Below are positions 16,966 to 24,938 of a stretch of DNA of 64,000 nt, in pieces (within the stretch, counting starts at the first letter, position 1; the number at the start of each line of letters is the position of its first letter). A model generated the notes under the pieces. That model was given only the letters and a program-made list of their open reading frames with translations, was not told the DNA's origin and did no database searches. The DNA is from JBBQXH01 sp963710975 (GTDB lineage Bacteria > Actinomycetota > Thermoleophilia > Gaiellales > Gaiellaceae). The position numbers were made by a program, and so were the translations under genes. Location of the stretch: positions 496,001 to 560,000 of the forward strand of contig CAVQCG010000004.1 of the NCBI GenBank assembly GCA_963710975.1, in the 5' to 3' direction.

Positions 16966-18194
16966 GGGGATGCCTCGGCGAGGTCGATCGCTGCCTCGAG
17001 AGCCGCGAGCTTGTTCAGGCACTCCTGGTGCTCCGCCGCCGGATCCGACTCGGCGACGATGCCGCCACCGGCCTGGAGCATTGCGATGCCGTCCCGCAGC
17101 ACCAGCGTGCGGATCGCGATGCACGTGTCCAGCGTCCCGTCGGGGAGGACGTACCCGACCGCGCCGGCGTAGATGCCGCGCCGGTATCCCTCGAGCTCGG
17201 AGATGATCTGCATCGCGCGCACCTTCGGTGCGCCCGAGACGGTGCCTGCGGGGAAGCACGCGCGCAGGAGTTGGAAGGGGTCGGCCTCCTCCCTGAGCTC
17301 GCCGACGACCTCCGAGACGAGGTGCGTGATGTGCGAGAAGCGCTCCGGCTGCATGAAGCGCTCGACCCTGACCGTTCCCGCCCGGCAGACACGCGAGAGG
17401 TCGTTGCGGCCGAGGTCGACGAGCATGACGTGCTCGGCTCTGTCCTTCTCGGACGCGAGCAGGACGTCACCGTCACCCTCGCCCGGCGCGATCGACCCCG
17501 CGATCGGGTTCAGGCTCGCCCGGAGCCCCTCGCACTTCACCACCGTCTCGGGTGAGGAGCCGACGAGAGCGAGGTCGCCGAGCTCGAGGAGGAACAGGTA
17601 CGGCGACGGGTTGACGCGGCGGAGCGCCCGGTACAGCTGCGGGGCCGACGCCGATGTCGGTCTGAGCGCCCTCTGGGCGACGACGATCTGGAAGGCGTCG
17701 CCGGCGCGGATGTACTCCTTCGCCCGGCGGACGCGGCGCTCGTGCTCGGCCTGGTCCGGATATCTGACGAGTGGCCCGGACACGCCGCTTCCACGCGGAG
17801 TCGGTGGAAGCGGCCCCTCGAGACGGCGGCCGAGCTCGCCGGGGTCGCCGTAGACGACCTCGGCGATTCCCCTCGGGTGGTCGAAGCGAACGAGCGTGTC
17901 CACGACGACGAACCGGCTCTCCGGAAGCTCCGGGCCGGGGTCGGGGAGCGGCACCGTTGGCTCGAGCTTCGAGACGAAGTCGTAGCCGAGATACCCGACG
18001 ACCGGGGCTCCGAGCGTCTCCGCCTCTTCGAACGTCACCATGCGCGAGCCGCAACCGACGAACGAGTAGCGGCCGAGGCGGCCTCGCTCGACCGACTCGA
18101 GGAGAAAGCTCGGCCCGTCCTCACGCAGGCGCAGGTAGGCGCCGAGCGGGGTGATCAGGTCGGTTGGGATCTCGGTTGCGGTCTCGGTCAACAT
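16962..18194 (-). CDS. trpE: anthranilate synthase component I
   Basis: 410 aa, about 80 residues shorter than typical TrpE, mostly in the N-terminal regulatory half. The chorismate-binding half is complete: GDAFQIVVAQR, PSPYLFLLELGDLALVGSSP, NPIAGSIAPGEG, HVMLVDLGRNDLSRVC, FPAGTVSGAPKVRAM and LQAGGGIVAESDP. It converts chorismate and ammonia to anthranilate. The start is ATG at 18194. The mRNA begins with a leader peptide and attenuator about 150 nt upstream. Confidence 0.94.
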   Translation of the reverse strand: MLTETATEIPTDLITPLGAYLRLREDGPSFLLESVERGRLGRYSFVGCGSRMVTFEEAETLGAPVVGYLGYDFVSKLEPTVPLPDPGPELPESRFVVVDTLVRFDHPRGIAEVVYGDPGELGRRLEGPLPPTPRGSGVSGPLVRYPDQAEHERRVRRAKEYIRAGDAFQIVVAQRALRPTSASAPQLYRALRRVNPSPYLFLLELGDLALVGSSPETVVKCEGLRASLNPIAGSIAPGEGDGDVLLASEKDRAEHVMLVDLGRNDLSRVCRAGTVRVERFMQPERFSHITHLVSEVVGELREEADPFQLLRACFPAGTVSGAPKVRAMQIISELEGYRRGIYAGAVGYVLPDGTLDTCIAIRTLVLRDGIAMLQAGGGIVAESDPAAEHQECLNKLAALEAAIDLAEASP

Positions 18195-18219
18195 GTCCTC
18201 TGGTCGTCGCGGTCAAACG

Positions 18220-18237
18220 AAAAAGACCCCCCGGTCT
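18220..18237 (-). terminator. trp attenuator terminator
   Basis: Read leftward, AGACC-GGGG-GGTCT followed by a run of five T forms an intrinsic terminator 25 nt before trpE. Upstream, 18247-18258 can pair with 18291-18302 (11 of 12 matches, the latter inside the leader peptide), and 18264-18270 with 18280-18286 (7 of 7, at the leader stop codon). This gives the competing stems expected of ribosome-mediated attenuation. Confidence 0.7.
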
Positions 18238-18277
18238 GGAAGGTCTCGAGCGGAACGGCCGGTGTCGCCTCGCGGTC

Positions 18278-18340
18278 CTAGGCGACGCTCCCGCTCCGCT
18301 CGCGGCGCCAGGCCCACCAGGTGCGGAGAAGGCTCGTCAC
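18278..18340 (-). CDS. trpL: trp operon leader peptide
   Basis: 20-residue open frame starting at GTG 18340 and reading VTSLLRTWWAWRRERSGSVA. Three Trp codons lie at positions 8, 9 and 11 in a row with one Ala between. It sits between a good promoter and an intrinsic terminator directly before trpE. Stalling at the Trp codons would cover the 18291-18302 arm and change the downstream pairing. The -10 box ends 7 nt before the GTG, so the peptide seems to be translated from a leaderless mRNA. Confidence 0.85.
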   Translation of the reverse strand: MTSLLRTWWAWRRERSGSVA

Positions 18341-18347
18341 GATCGTC

Positions 18348-18376
18348 AGCGTACGCAAGCGCGCCGTGGGCGTCAA
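18348..18376 (-). promoter_or_regulatory. trp operon promoter
   Basis: TTGACG (18371-18376) and TACGCT (18348-18353), 17 nt apart on the minus strand, 7 nt before the trpL GTG. This is one of the best sigma-70-like promoters in the window. Confidence 0.7.
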
Positions 18377-18404
18377 CCGGAGGCCGACCGGTACGCTCCC
18401 CGGC

Positions 18405-19560
18405 ATGACACGCAGCGTCATCGTCGGGGCGGCCCGCACGCCGTTTGGGAAGTTCGCAGGAGGCCTTGCAAGGTTTCCCGCGGTCGAGCTCGGCGGGCGG
18501 GCGATCCGCGAGGCGCTCCATCGGTCAGGCGTTCCGGCGGCTGATGTCGACTCCGTGATCATGGGTCAGGTCGTGCAGGCCGGGGTCGGGCAGATTCCGT
18601 CTCGCCAGGCTCAGATCGCGGCGGGCCTGCCCAGGGAGATTCCGTCCGAGACGCTCAACAAGGTCTGTGCCTCCGGGATGCGCGCCGTCACGCTCGCGGA
18701 TCAGATCATCCGAGCGGGTGATCAGCGGGTCATCGTTGCAGGAGGGATGGAGTCGATGTCGCAGGCGCCCTTTCTCCTCCCCAAGGCGCGATTCGGCTAC
18801 CGGATGGGCAACGGCGAGGTCGTCGACGCGATGCTGCACGACGGCCTCGTCTCGACCTTCGACGGCCGTCACATGATCGAGCAGGCGTCGCTCGTAGCGC
18901 GCGAGCTGGGCATCGGCCGCGAGGAGCAGGACGCCTGGGCCCTGCGTTCGCACGAACGGGCGGTCGCCGCAATCGACAGCGGAGTGCTGGGCGAGGAGAT
19001 CGTCACGGTCGAGGGAGTCGACCACGATGAGGCGCCGCGGCGCGACACGTCGCTCGAGAAGCTCTCCAAGCTGCCTCCCGTGCTCGATCCCGAGGGCACC
19101 ACGACCGTCGGCAACGCGCCCGGGCTGAACGACGGAGCGGCCGCACTCGTGGTCGTGAGCGAGGACTACGCGCGCGAACATGGCATCGTGCCGCTCGCCA
19201 CGATCGTGGGAACCGGCTACGCAGCCGACGACTTCGCCTACCTCGCCCGGGCACCGGGGCTCGCCGGGGGCGCGCGCGCTCGACGCGCTGGGCGCGAGCA
19301 TCGGGGACATGGAGCGGGTCGAGATCAACGAGGCGTTCTGCTCGGTCGCGCTGCACTCCACCCGGATGCTGGGGGCCGACCCCGATCGAGTCAACGTGAA
19401 CGGCGGTGCGGTCGCGCTCGGGCACCCGATCGGCGCCTCCGGTGCCCGGCTGGTCACCACTCTGGCCTACGAGCTGCGCCGTCGCGGCGGCGGACTCGGC
19501 CTGGCCGCGATCTGCTCGGGTGGCGGCCAGGGGGACGCGATCATCCTGGAGGCCGCATGA
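18405..19560 (+). CDS. acetyl-CoA acetyltransferase (thiolase), one frameshift
   Basis: About 385 aa. N-terminal RSVIVGAARTPFGKFAGG; nucleophile Cys about residue 88 in LNKVCASGMRAVT; C-terminal NGGAVALGHPIGASGARL (catalytic His) and CSGGGQGDAI (second Cys). The frame must change once in a GGGGGCGCGCGCGC run near 19265-19272; afterwards RALDALGASIGDMERVEINE continues the fold. It condenses or cleaves acyl-CoAs in beta-oxidation. The stop overlaps the start of the dehydrogenase (ATGA). A TACGCT box ends 7 nt before the ATG, suggesting a leaderless mRNA. A long frame joining this gene to the next is a by-product of the indel, not a fusion protein. Confidence 0.88.
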
Positions 19561-20393
19561 CGTTCGAGCACGTCCTGGTCGTCGGGGCGGGCCAGATGGG
19601 CGGCGGGATCGCCCAGGTCGTTGCCGCATCAGGACGTCGCGTGACGCTTGTCGATTCTGCTCCCGGGGCCGTCGACCGAGGGCTCGACGTCATCCGGACG
19701 AGCCTTGCGAAGCTCGCCGCGAAAGGCGCGGAGCACGATCCGGAGGATGTGCTCGCGCGCATCGAGCCGGCGACGGAGCCTGTGCCGGCCGATCTGATGA
19801 TCGAGGCGATCGTCGAGGATGCATCCGCCAAGGAAGCGGTGTTCCGCCAGGCCGACGCGCTGTTTCCCGCGAGCGCGATCCTCGCCTCCAACACCTCGTC
19901 GATCCCGATCACCCGTCTCGGCGCGGCAACGCGACGACCCGACCGCGTCATCGGCATGCACTTCTTCAACCCCGCCCCGCTGATGGCGCTCGTCGAGGTC
20001 ATCCGAGGTGTCGAGACCTCCGAGGAGACGGCGGCGTCGATAGTCGAGTTCTCTCGAGATCTCGGAAAGACTCCCGCCGAGTCGAACGACTTCCCGGGCT
20101 TCGTCGCCAACCGCATCCTCATGCCGATGATCAACGAGGCTGCCTATGCCGTCATGGAGGGTGTCGCCAAGCCCGACGCCGTCGACACGATCGCGAAGCT
20201 CGGCCTCAATCATCCTCTGGGCCCACTCGCGCTTGCCGACCTGATCGGACTCGACACCTGCGTGGCCATCATGGAGGTCATGCACGAGGGCTTCGGCGAC
20301 CAGAAGTACGCGCCGTGCCCACTCCTTCGCCAGTACGTGCACGCGGGGCGCCTCGGGCGGAAGACCGGCCAGGGCTTTTACGCCTATGCCTAG
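19557..20393 (+). CDS. 3-hydroxybutyryl-CoA / 3-hydroxyacyl-CoA dehydrogenase
   Basis: 278 aa, standard for the single-domain NAD-dependent enzyme. Rossmann motif VVGAGQMGGGIAQVVAASGR near residue 6; HFFNPAPLMALVEVIRG contains the catalytic His; GFVANRILMPMINEAAYAVM and the C-terminal helical domain ending GRKTGQGFYAYA are typical. It oxidises 3-hydroxyacyl-CoA to 3-ketoacyl-CoA, the substrate for the upstream thiolase; the two are coupled by ATGA. Confidence 0.95.
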   Translation: MTFEHVLVVGAGQMGGGIAQVVAASGRRVTLVDSAPGAVDRGLDVIRTSLAKLAAKGAEHDPEDVLARIEPATEPVPADLMIEAIVEDASAKEAVFRQADALFPASAILASNTSSIPITRLGAATRRPDRVIGMHFFNPAPLMALVEVIRGVETSEETAASIVEFSRDLGKTPAESNDFPGFVANRILMPMINEAAYAVMEGVAKPDAVDTIAKLGLNHPLGPLALADLIGLDTCVAIMEVMHEGFGDQKYAPCPLLRQYVHAGRLGRKTGQGFYAYA

Positions 20394-20970
20394 GAACGAC
20401 GAGCCCGTCCGGCTGACGCGGATCTACACTCGGGGAGGCGACGCGGGCGAGACGAGCCTCGGCGACGGGAGCCGGGTCCAGAAGACCGACCCGCGCATCG
20501 AGGCGTACGGAACGGTCGACGAGCTGAACTCCGCCGTCGGACTCGTTCTGGCGGCAGCCCCGCCCGCAGAGATGGTCGCCTGGCTCGAGCGTGTCCAGAA
20601 CGAACTCTTCGATCTCGGCGCCGACCTCTCGGTTCCGATCGACGACACGCGCGAACGCCTCCGGGTGACGGACGATCAGGTCGCCTGGCTCGAGGGGGCC
20701 TGTGACACCGTCAACGACAGGCTCGAGCCGCTCAGGAGCTTCGTGCTTCCCGGTGGCACCGAGGTTGCGTCGCGGCTCCATCTCGCACGTACGGTCTGCC
20801 GTCGAGCGGAGCGGCTTGCCGTAGCGCTCTCGCAGGAGTCCCCCGTCAACCCGGCGGCGCTCGCCTACCTCAACAGGCTTTCCGACCTGCTCTTCATCCT
20901 CGCCCGCGGCGCGAACGCCGATGCAGGGGTGGGGGAGCCCCTGTGGAAGCCGGGCGCCTCGCGCGGCTAG
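20386..20970 (+). CDS. PduO-type cob(I)alamin adenosyltransferase
   Basis: 194 aa. N-terminal RIYTRGGDAGETSLGDGSRV and RIEAYGTVDELNSAVG form the ATP site of the PduO/MMAB family; RTVCRRAERLAV and NRLSDLLFILAR are the conserved helices. It makes adenosylcobalamin from ATP and cob(I)alamin, probably for methylmalonyl-CoA mutase; no mutase is in the window. It overlaps the dehydrogenase end by 8 nt. Its TAG stop overlaps the stop of the convergent CAP gene (shared CTAG). Confidence 0.94.
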   Translation: MPRNDEPVRLTRIYTRGGDAGETSLGDGSRVQKTDPRIEAYGTVDELNSAVGLVLAAAPPAEMVAWLERVQNELFDLGADLSVPIDDTRERLRVTDDQVAWLEGACDTVNDRLEPLRSFVLPGGTEVASRLHLARTVCRRAERLAVALSQESPVNPAALAYLNRLSDLLFILARGANADAGVGEPLWKPGASRG

Positions 20971-21491
20971 GGTGCGCCGAAGTCCGCGACGACGATCGTG
21001 ACGTCGCGACCCTGAAAGGCACCGGGAGCACCTGTCGCGTGGACGGCTGACAGCCCGATGTCGCGGAAGCTTCCGCTCAGGAGGATGCGGCGATGGCCGG
21101 CGCTCTTGAGCCACATTCGAAGTGCCTCCACGGGTGTCACGTCGGGCGATCGCCAGAGCAGCGTCTCACCGACCTGGGAGCCACCATAGGCACGCCGAAG
21201 GCGCTCGCCGGCGCTGGTTCCGTCTGCCGACTCGTGGGCGAAGAATCCGAGCCTGGCCATCGAGCGAGCGTGTCCTGCCGCAGCTCGCGCAAGCGCTCTC
21301 GAGGCCTTTAACGGCCGAAGGCCGTGGTCGCGTCTCGCTTCGTTGATGAGGGACAGCACCGACAGTTCGACGTCCGTCCGCGTCACGATCGACGTGGCGC
21401 CCCCGGCTGTGACCACTGCAGCGGAACCAAATCCTGCGAGGAGACCCGCGCACAGACCCGCGACGAGCGTGAGGAGAAGGATGCGGTGCAT
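20967..21491 (-). CDS. secreted CAP-domain (SCP/PR1-like) protein
   Basis: 174 aa. Signal peptide MHRILLLTLVAGLCAGLLAG to about residue 25. The CAP domain shows LSLINEARRDHGLRPL, ARSMARLGFFAHESADG (the FxH metal-type His region), VGETLLW and AGHRRILLSGSFRDIGLSAV. Actinobacterial CAP proteins are extracellular and of unknown activity. A second copy of the family lies just upstream on the same strand. Confidence 0.9.
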   Translation of the reverse strand: MHRILLLTLVAGLCAGLLAGFGSAAVVTAGGATSIVTRTDVELSVLSLINEARRDHGLRPLKASRALARAAAGHARSMARLGFFAHESADGTSAGERLRRAYGGSQVGETLLWRSPDVTPVEALRMWLKSAGHRRILLSGSFRDIGLSAVHATGAPGAFQGRDVTIVVADFGAP

Positions 21492-21562
21492 GCTCTCTCA
21501 CGCGGATCGGCACCGAGGGCGACGGGAGGCTCCCCCGGACGAGTGATCGACGGTGCTCGGAG

Positions 21563-22105
21563 CTACCGGCGAACGCCGAAGTCGACCACGATGATCGTGA
21601 CGTCACGGCCGTGGAAGACACCCGGCGCATTCTCGACGTAGACGGCCGAGACTCCCATCTCCCGCCAGCGAGCAGCCAGGAGGTCCGAGCGATGGGGCGG
21701 GCTCTCGAGCCAGGCCGCGGTCACCTCGGCGGGGGTGACGCGACCCTGTTGCCAGTAGAGCACCTCGCCGATCGCGTACACGCCGCGCTTGGAGGCGGGA
21801 TAGTAGGACTGCAGCCTGTGCCCCATGTCCGACCCGCCGAGCGTCGAATGGCTGAAGTAGCCCTTCTTGCCCATCGAGGTTGCGTGAGCACGGGCCGCGC
21901 GGGCGAGACGGCTCGAGCGCACGAGCCTGCGCACCCCCTGGTCTGCTCGGATGTCGTTGATCGACGCGGCAATCCCTGCAGTTGCCGTCTCGTCGGTGGA
22001 GAGCCGGACGGCTCCCGCGGGGGCTGCCCAGACGAGAGCTGCGAGGACGGCGAGCGTCAGTACGAGTCCGGCCGACCGTCCGTTCGAGTGCTTCGGGGAG
22101 CGCAC
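21563..22105 (-). CDS. secreted CAP-domain protein (second copy)
   Basis: 180 aa from GTG at 22105. A signal peptide (GLVLTLAVLAALVWAAPAGA) precedes the CAP domain: ASINDIRADQGVRRL, SMGKKGYFSHSTLGGS, IGEVLYW, SPPHRSDLLAARWREMGVSA. It ends VTIIVVDFGVRR, much like the ending of the neighbouring copy (VTIVVADFGAP). GTG is chosen because TATACT (22115-22120) ends 9 nt upstream and no Shine-Dalgarno site fits; an ATG at 22141 lies upstream of that -10 box. It is divergent from the L,D-transpeptidase. Confidence 0.85.
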   Translation of the reverse strand: MRSPKHSNGRSAGLVLTLAVLAALVWAAPAGAVRLSTDETATAGIAASINDIRADQGVRRLVRSSRLARAARAHATSMGKKGYFSHSTLGGSDMGHRLQSYYPASKRGVYAIGEVLYWQQGRVTPAEVTAAWLESPPHRSDLLAARWREMGVSAVYVENAPGVFHGRDVTIIVVDFGVRR

Positions 22106-22179
22106 GAAGGTGGGAGTATAGGGACCCCGGTCGGCGAACATCTCGGCCAGGTGTCCGCCGTTGGTTACGATTTTGTGCC

Positions 22180-23007
22180 GTGCGGCGCATTCTGTGGATT
22201 GGATGCCTGGCGCTCGTGCTCGTCGCGTGCGGCGGTCAAACGAAGACGGGCGAGGGCCGAGGGAGCGCCGACGTGGCGGCCTCGCTCGCCGCCGCGAACC
22301 CATCGCTCGACGCAGCCGCGGCGAGTCTCCCCGATCTCGCTCCACCCGCCGCGCGGAAACGCTGCAGGGCAGGACACGAACGCGTTCTCCGCACCGCTCG
22401 CCGGGCCTGGGCAGCCGTCGCAAGCGGCAGGACGGTCGCCTATGCGCGACCGGGAGGAAGACCCCTCCACACGTTCGGGCGGCGCAACGTGAACGGGTTT
22501 CCGACCGTCTTCGGCATCCTCGCCGAGATCTCGGATCGAAACTGCCGTGCCGTCTGGTACCGGGTGCAGCTTCCACTTCGCCCGAACGGCCTCACCGGCT
22601 TCGTCCGCGCCAGCGACGTGCGCGTCGGCCACGTCGATACCCGGATCGAGGTCGACCTGTCGGCGAGGCGCATCGACGTGTACCGCCTCGGCCACAGGAT
22701 TCGAACCCTCGAGGCCGCCGTCGGGGCGTCGATCACCCCGACTCCGACGGGGAGCTACTACGTCAACCAGCGCCTGGTCGCCCGGGATCCCTGGGGGCCG
22801 TTCGGGCCTGCGGCACTCGGGATCAGTGCGTTCTCTCCCGTCCTGCAGGACTGGGTTCAGGGCGGCCCGATCGCGATCCACGGAACCAACGACCCGGGAT
22901 CGATCGGCCAGGCGGCATCACACGGGTGCCTGCGCGTTGCGAACGACGTGCTGACCTGGCTGTTCCGGGAGATTCCCGCCGGAACGCCGGTGGAGATCTC
23001 CGCGTAG
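22180..23007 (+). CDS. L,D-transpeptidase (YkuD) lipoprotein
   Basis: 275 aa from GTG at 22180. The N-terminus is a lipoprotein signal, IGCLALVLVACGG, with the lipobox Cys near residue 17. The C-terminal YkuD domain ends with IAIHGTNDPGSIG and ASHGCLRVAND, the HxxnnnSHGCxR catalytic signature. It cross-links peptidoglycan or attaches proteins to it outside the membrane. A TACGAT box ends 8 nt before the start and there is no ribosome site, so the message is probably leaderless. The sortase gene converges 4 bp downstream. Confidence 0.92.
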   Translation: MRRILWIGCLALVLVACGGQTKTGEGRGSADVAASLAAANPSLDAAAASLPDLAPPAARKRCRAGHERVLRTARRAWAAVASGRTVAYARPGGRPLHTFGRRNVNGFPTVFGILAEISDRNCRAVWYRVQLPLRPNGLTGFVRASDVRVGHVDTRIEVDLSARRIDVYRLGHRIRTLEAAVGASITPTPTGSYYVNQRLVARDPWGPFGPAALGISAFSPVLQDWVQGGPIAIHGTNDPGSIGQAASHGCLRVANDVLTWLFREIPAGTPVEISA

Positions 23008-23011
23008 GAAC

Positions 23012-23770
23012 CTACGAGCCTGCGGCCGTTCCTGCCGCAACGGCCTCTGTGGCCGGGGGACGGTAGGTCTGCCCGTCGGGCAGCTCGACTTTCGCGAGGC
23101 GCGCGTAGACGATCCACCGCTGCGAAGCGCTGTAGAGCGGGTGGCACGCGGAGAGAACGAGCTCGTCGTAGGCGCGTGGCTCGAGAATGCTCCAGTCGTT
23201 GTTCTTCACGATCTCGTGACCGGTTACGCGGTAGTCGAAGGTGCCGTATGGGAGCTCGAGGGTGATCCTGTCGCCCTGCTTCAGATCGTCGATGTTCCGA
23301 AACGGCGCTCCGAAGGTCGTGCGGTGACCTGCGATCGCAGTGACCTTGCCGAGACCCGGCACGAACGTCCGCTCGTACCGACCCGGGCCACGGGACAGGT
23401 CGCTGCCCCAGTCGGTTCCGTTGACGAACACGGGGTCGATCCCGATCCTCGGGATGATGATTCGACCCAGTGCCTCCCCCGGTTCGAGGCTGTCGTAGAA
23501 GCGGCGGGCAGCCGAGCTGATGGCGTTCTCCTTCGCGGCGACATTTGCCGCCTCGTCGGTTGCGCCCGTGCTCGCGGGAACCGTCTCGGGGTCAGCCGCT
23601 CGCCACTGCGCGAACTCCTTGTCGAGCTGACCCGAGAGCTGGTGCTGGCGGTACCGGGCGTACAGGTCGGTGACCGGGTCGCGCCAGAAATAGATCGCCG
23701 CGCCGTACAGGAGCGCTACAACCCCGACCACGATCAGGATCGTCCCGAGGCGACCGCGAAAACGTCTCAT
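23012..23770 (-). CDS. class E sortase
   Basis: 252 aa. An N-terminal membrane anchor (GTILIVVGVVALLYGAAIYF) precedes the sortase barrel: IIIPRIGIDPVFVNGTDW, the catalytic His in TAIAGHRTTFGAPF, the catalytic Cys in LVLSACHPLYSASQRWIVY, and the Arg in the same segment. The fold and LSACHPLY fit class E of actinobacteria. The LPFTG protein at 24632 is a natural substrate. TAAGGT ends 9 nt before the ATG (leaderless type). Confidence 0.92.
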   Translation of the reverse strand: MRRFRGRLGTILIVVGVVALLYGAAIYFWRDPVTDLYARYRQHQLSGQLDKEFAQWRAADPETVPASTGATDEAANVAAKENAISSAARRFYDSLEPGEALGRIIIPRIGIDPVFVNGTDWGSDLSRGPGRYERTFVPGLGKVTAIAGHRTTFGAPFRNIDDLKQGDRITLELPYGTFDYRVTGHEIVKNNDWSILEPRAYDELVLSACHPLYSASQRWIVYARLAKVELPDGQTYRPPATEAVAAGTAAGS

Positions 23771-23794
23771 CCAAGACTCACCTTAGCGCGGGAA

Positions 23795-24568
23795 TCAGCG
23801 ATTGCGTAGACGCCGATTCGCCCAGTCGGCACCGTGTGCCAGCGGCGTCCGGCGGAATGCGACGAAGGCCGGCGAGAGCTTCGTCCTGAGCCGCAGGCCG
23901 GTGTCTTTCCGGTTCAGGCCGATCCGGGGCCGGAGGAGTGGTTCGTCCGCTCGGTGGACGGGCGTCAGGGTCACGCCGGCCAGGTAGCCGGCGTGACCGG
24001 CCGCGGCCGCGACACGCTCGTCGGCCAGCCCGTACGGGTACGCGATCGTCTCGCATGAGCCGAGCCGCGCGATGATCGTCTCGCGCGATGCACCGAGCTC
24101 CTCTGCAAGTGCTGCATCCGACTTCTCGGGCAAGGTGGGGTGGGTGACGGTGTGCGAGCCGACCTCCCAGCCGGCTTCCTGCAGTGCCGCGAGCCCGTCC
24201 CAGCCGAGCGGCGTCATCTCGTCCGCCCATTCGCCCGTCGACCACTGGTCGACTCCGGGCCACGAGAGCGGGCGCCCGGAGTCGGGAAAGCTCGTGACCG
24301 CGAATATCGTTCCCGGAAAGCCGAACTGATCGAGGATCGGTCTCGCACGCTCCGTCGACGCATAGCCGTCGTCAAAGGTCACGACGACCGACTTCTCGGG
24401 CAGCGTGCCGTTCGTCCGACGTCGCTCCGCATCCGCGAGCGTGAGGCCCTGATACCCGCGTCGAGCCAGTGTCCCGACCTGCTCGGCGAGCAGCGTCTCC
24501 GAGATCGCGAGACGCGCCGGCCAGACGGACGAGACGGCGTGGTAGCAGAGGACGTACGGAGCGGCCAC
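23795..24568 (-). CDS. polysaccharide deacetylase (NodB domain)
   Basis: 257 aa, GTG start. NodB motifs: VVVTFDDGYAST (metal Asp-Asp), VGSHTVTHPTLP (HxxxH metal ligands), and AYPYGLADERVAAAA. It removes acetyl or N-acyl groups from a glycan, either peptidoglycan or the local exopolymer. No signal peptide or membrane anchor is visible, so the protein may be cytoplasmic, or the start may lie further upstream. A perfect hairpin lies 11 bp upstream of its start. Confidence 0.88.
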   Translation of the reverse strand: MAAPYVLCYHAVSSVWPARLAISETLLAEQVGTLARRGYQGLTLADAERRRTNGTLPEKSVVVTFDDGYASTERARPILDQFGFPGTIFAVTSFPDSGRPLSWPGVDQWSTGEWADEMTPLGWDGLAALQEAGWEVGSHTVTHPTLPEKSDAALAEELGASRETIIARLGSCETIAYPYGLADERVAAAAGHAGYLAGVTLTPVHRADEPLLRPRIGLNRKDTGLRLRTKLSPAFVAFRRTPLAHGADWANRRLRNR

Positions 24569-24579
24569 GGAGAAACGGC

Positions 24580-24607
24580 GACGCCTGAGCGCACGCGCTC
24601 AGGCGTC
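24580..24607. terminator. 13-bp perfect inverted repeat
   Basis: GACGCCTGAGCGC and GCGCTCAGGCGTC separated by two bases, between the LPFTG gene (stop 24632) and the deacetylase start (24568). It is placed to end transcription of the LPFTG gene; there is no long T run. Confidence 0.6.
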
Positions 24608-24631
24608 TGAGATTCGAAATCGTATGCGGGT

Positions 24632-24901
24632 CTAGCTGTTGGTCGAGCTCGAGCGGCGCTTCAGCAGGAGTCCCGTCGCGATCAGCGCCACCCCGGCAAC
24701 CGCGATCAGAACGAGATTCATGCCCGTGAAGGGCAGCGTTCCGTCGTTGCCGAGCGCGCCGGATGCGAGATCCTGCTGGACGTTCCCCGCCGAGCCGCCG
24801 TAGACGCCGCCGGTCGGATCGTCGTTGGCGAAGGCCGCCGGAACGACGCCCAGGGCAAACAGCGAGCCGATCAGGATAAGGCTGCCAAGGCGATGTCTCA
24901 T
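24632..24901 (-). CDS. small LPFTG cell-wall-anchored surface protein
   Basis: 89 aa. Signal peptide to about residue 25 (SLFALGVVPAAFAND), a short Gly-rich exposed segment of about 30 residues, the sortase motif LPFTG at residues 56-60, a hydrophobic stretch (LVLIAVAGVALIATGLLL) and a positive tail KRRSSS. This is a complete sorting signal on a mini-protein. A strong ribosome site (AAGGAGGAT) lies upstream. The nearby class E sortase is the likely partner. The exposed part is too short to be an enzyme; a structural surface role is inferred. Confidence 0.88.
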   Translation of the reverse strand: MRHRLGSLILIGSLFALGVVPAAFANDDPTGGVYGGSAGNVQQDLASGALGNDGTLPFTGMNLVLIAVAGVALIATGLLLKRRSSSTNS

Positions 24902-24938
24902 GTCGGGGTTTATCCTCCTTCTGGGTGACTCAGTGCAC

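Noticed and set aside
18321..20393. A 690-codon frame that would fuse a thiolase to a hydroxyacyl-CoA dehydrogenase
   Set aside because: The middle (about 19270-19556) translates to nonsense in this frame while the thiolase C-terminus continues in another frame up to its own stop, overlapping the dehydrogenase ATG. The fusion is a by-product of one indel.
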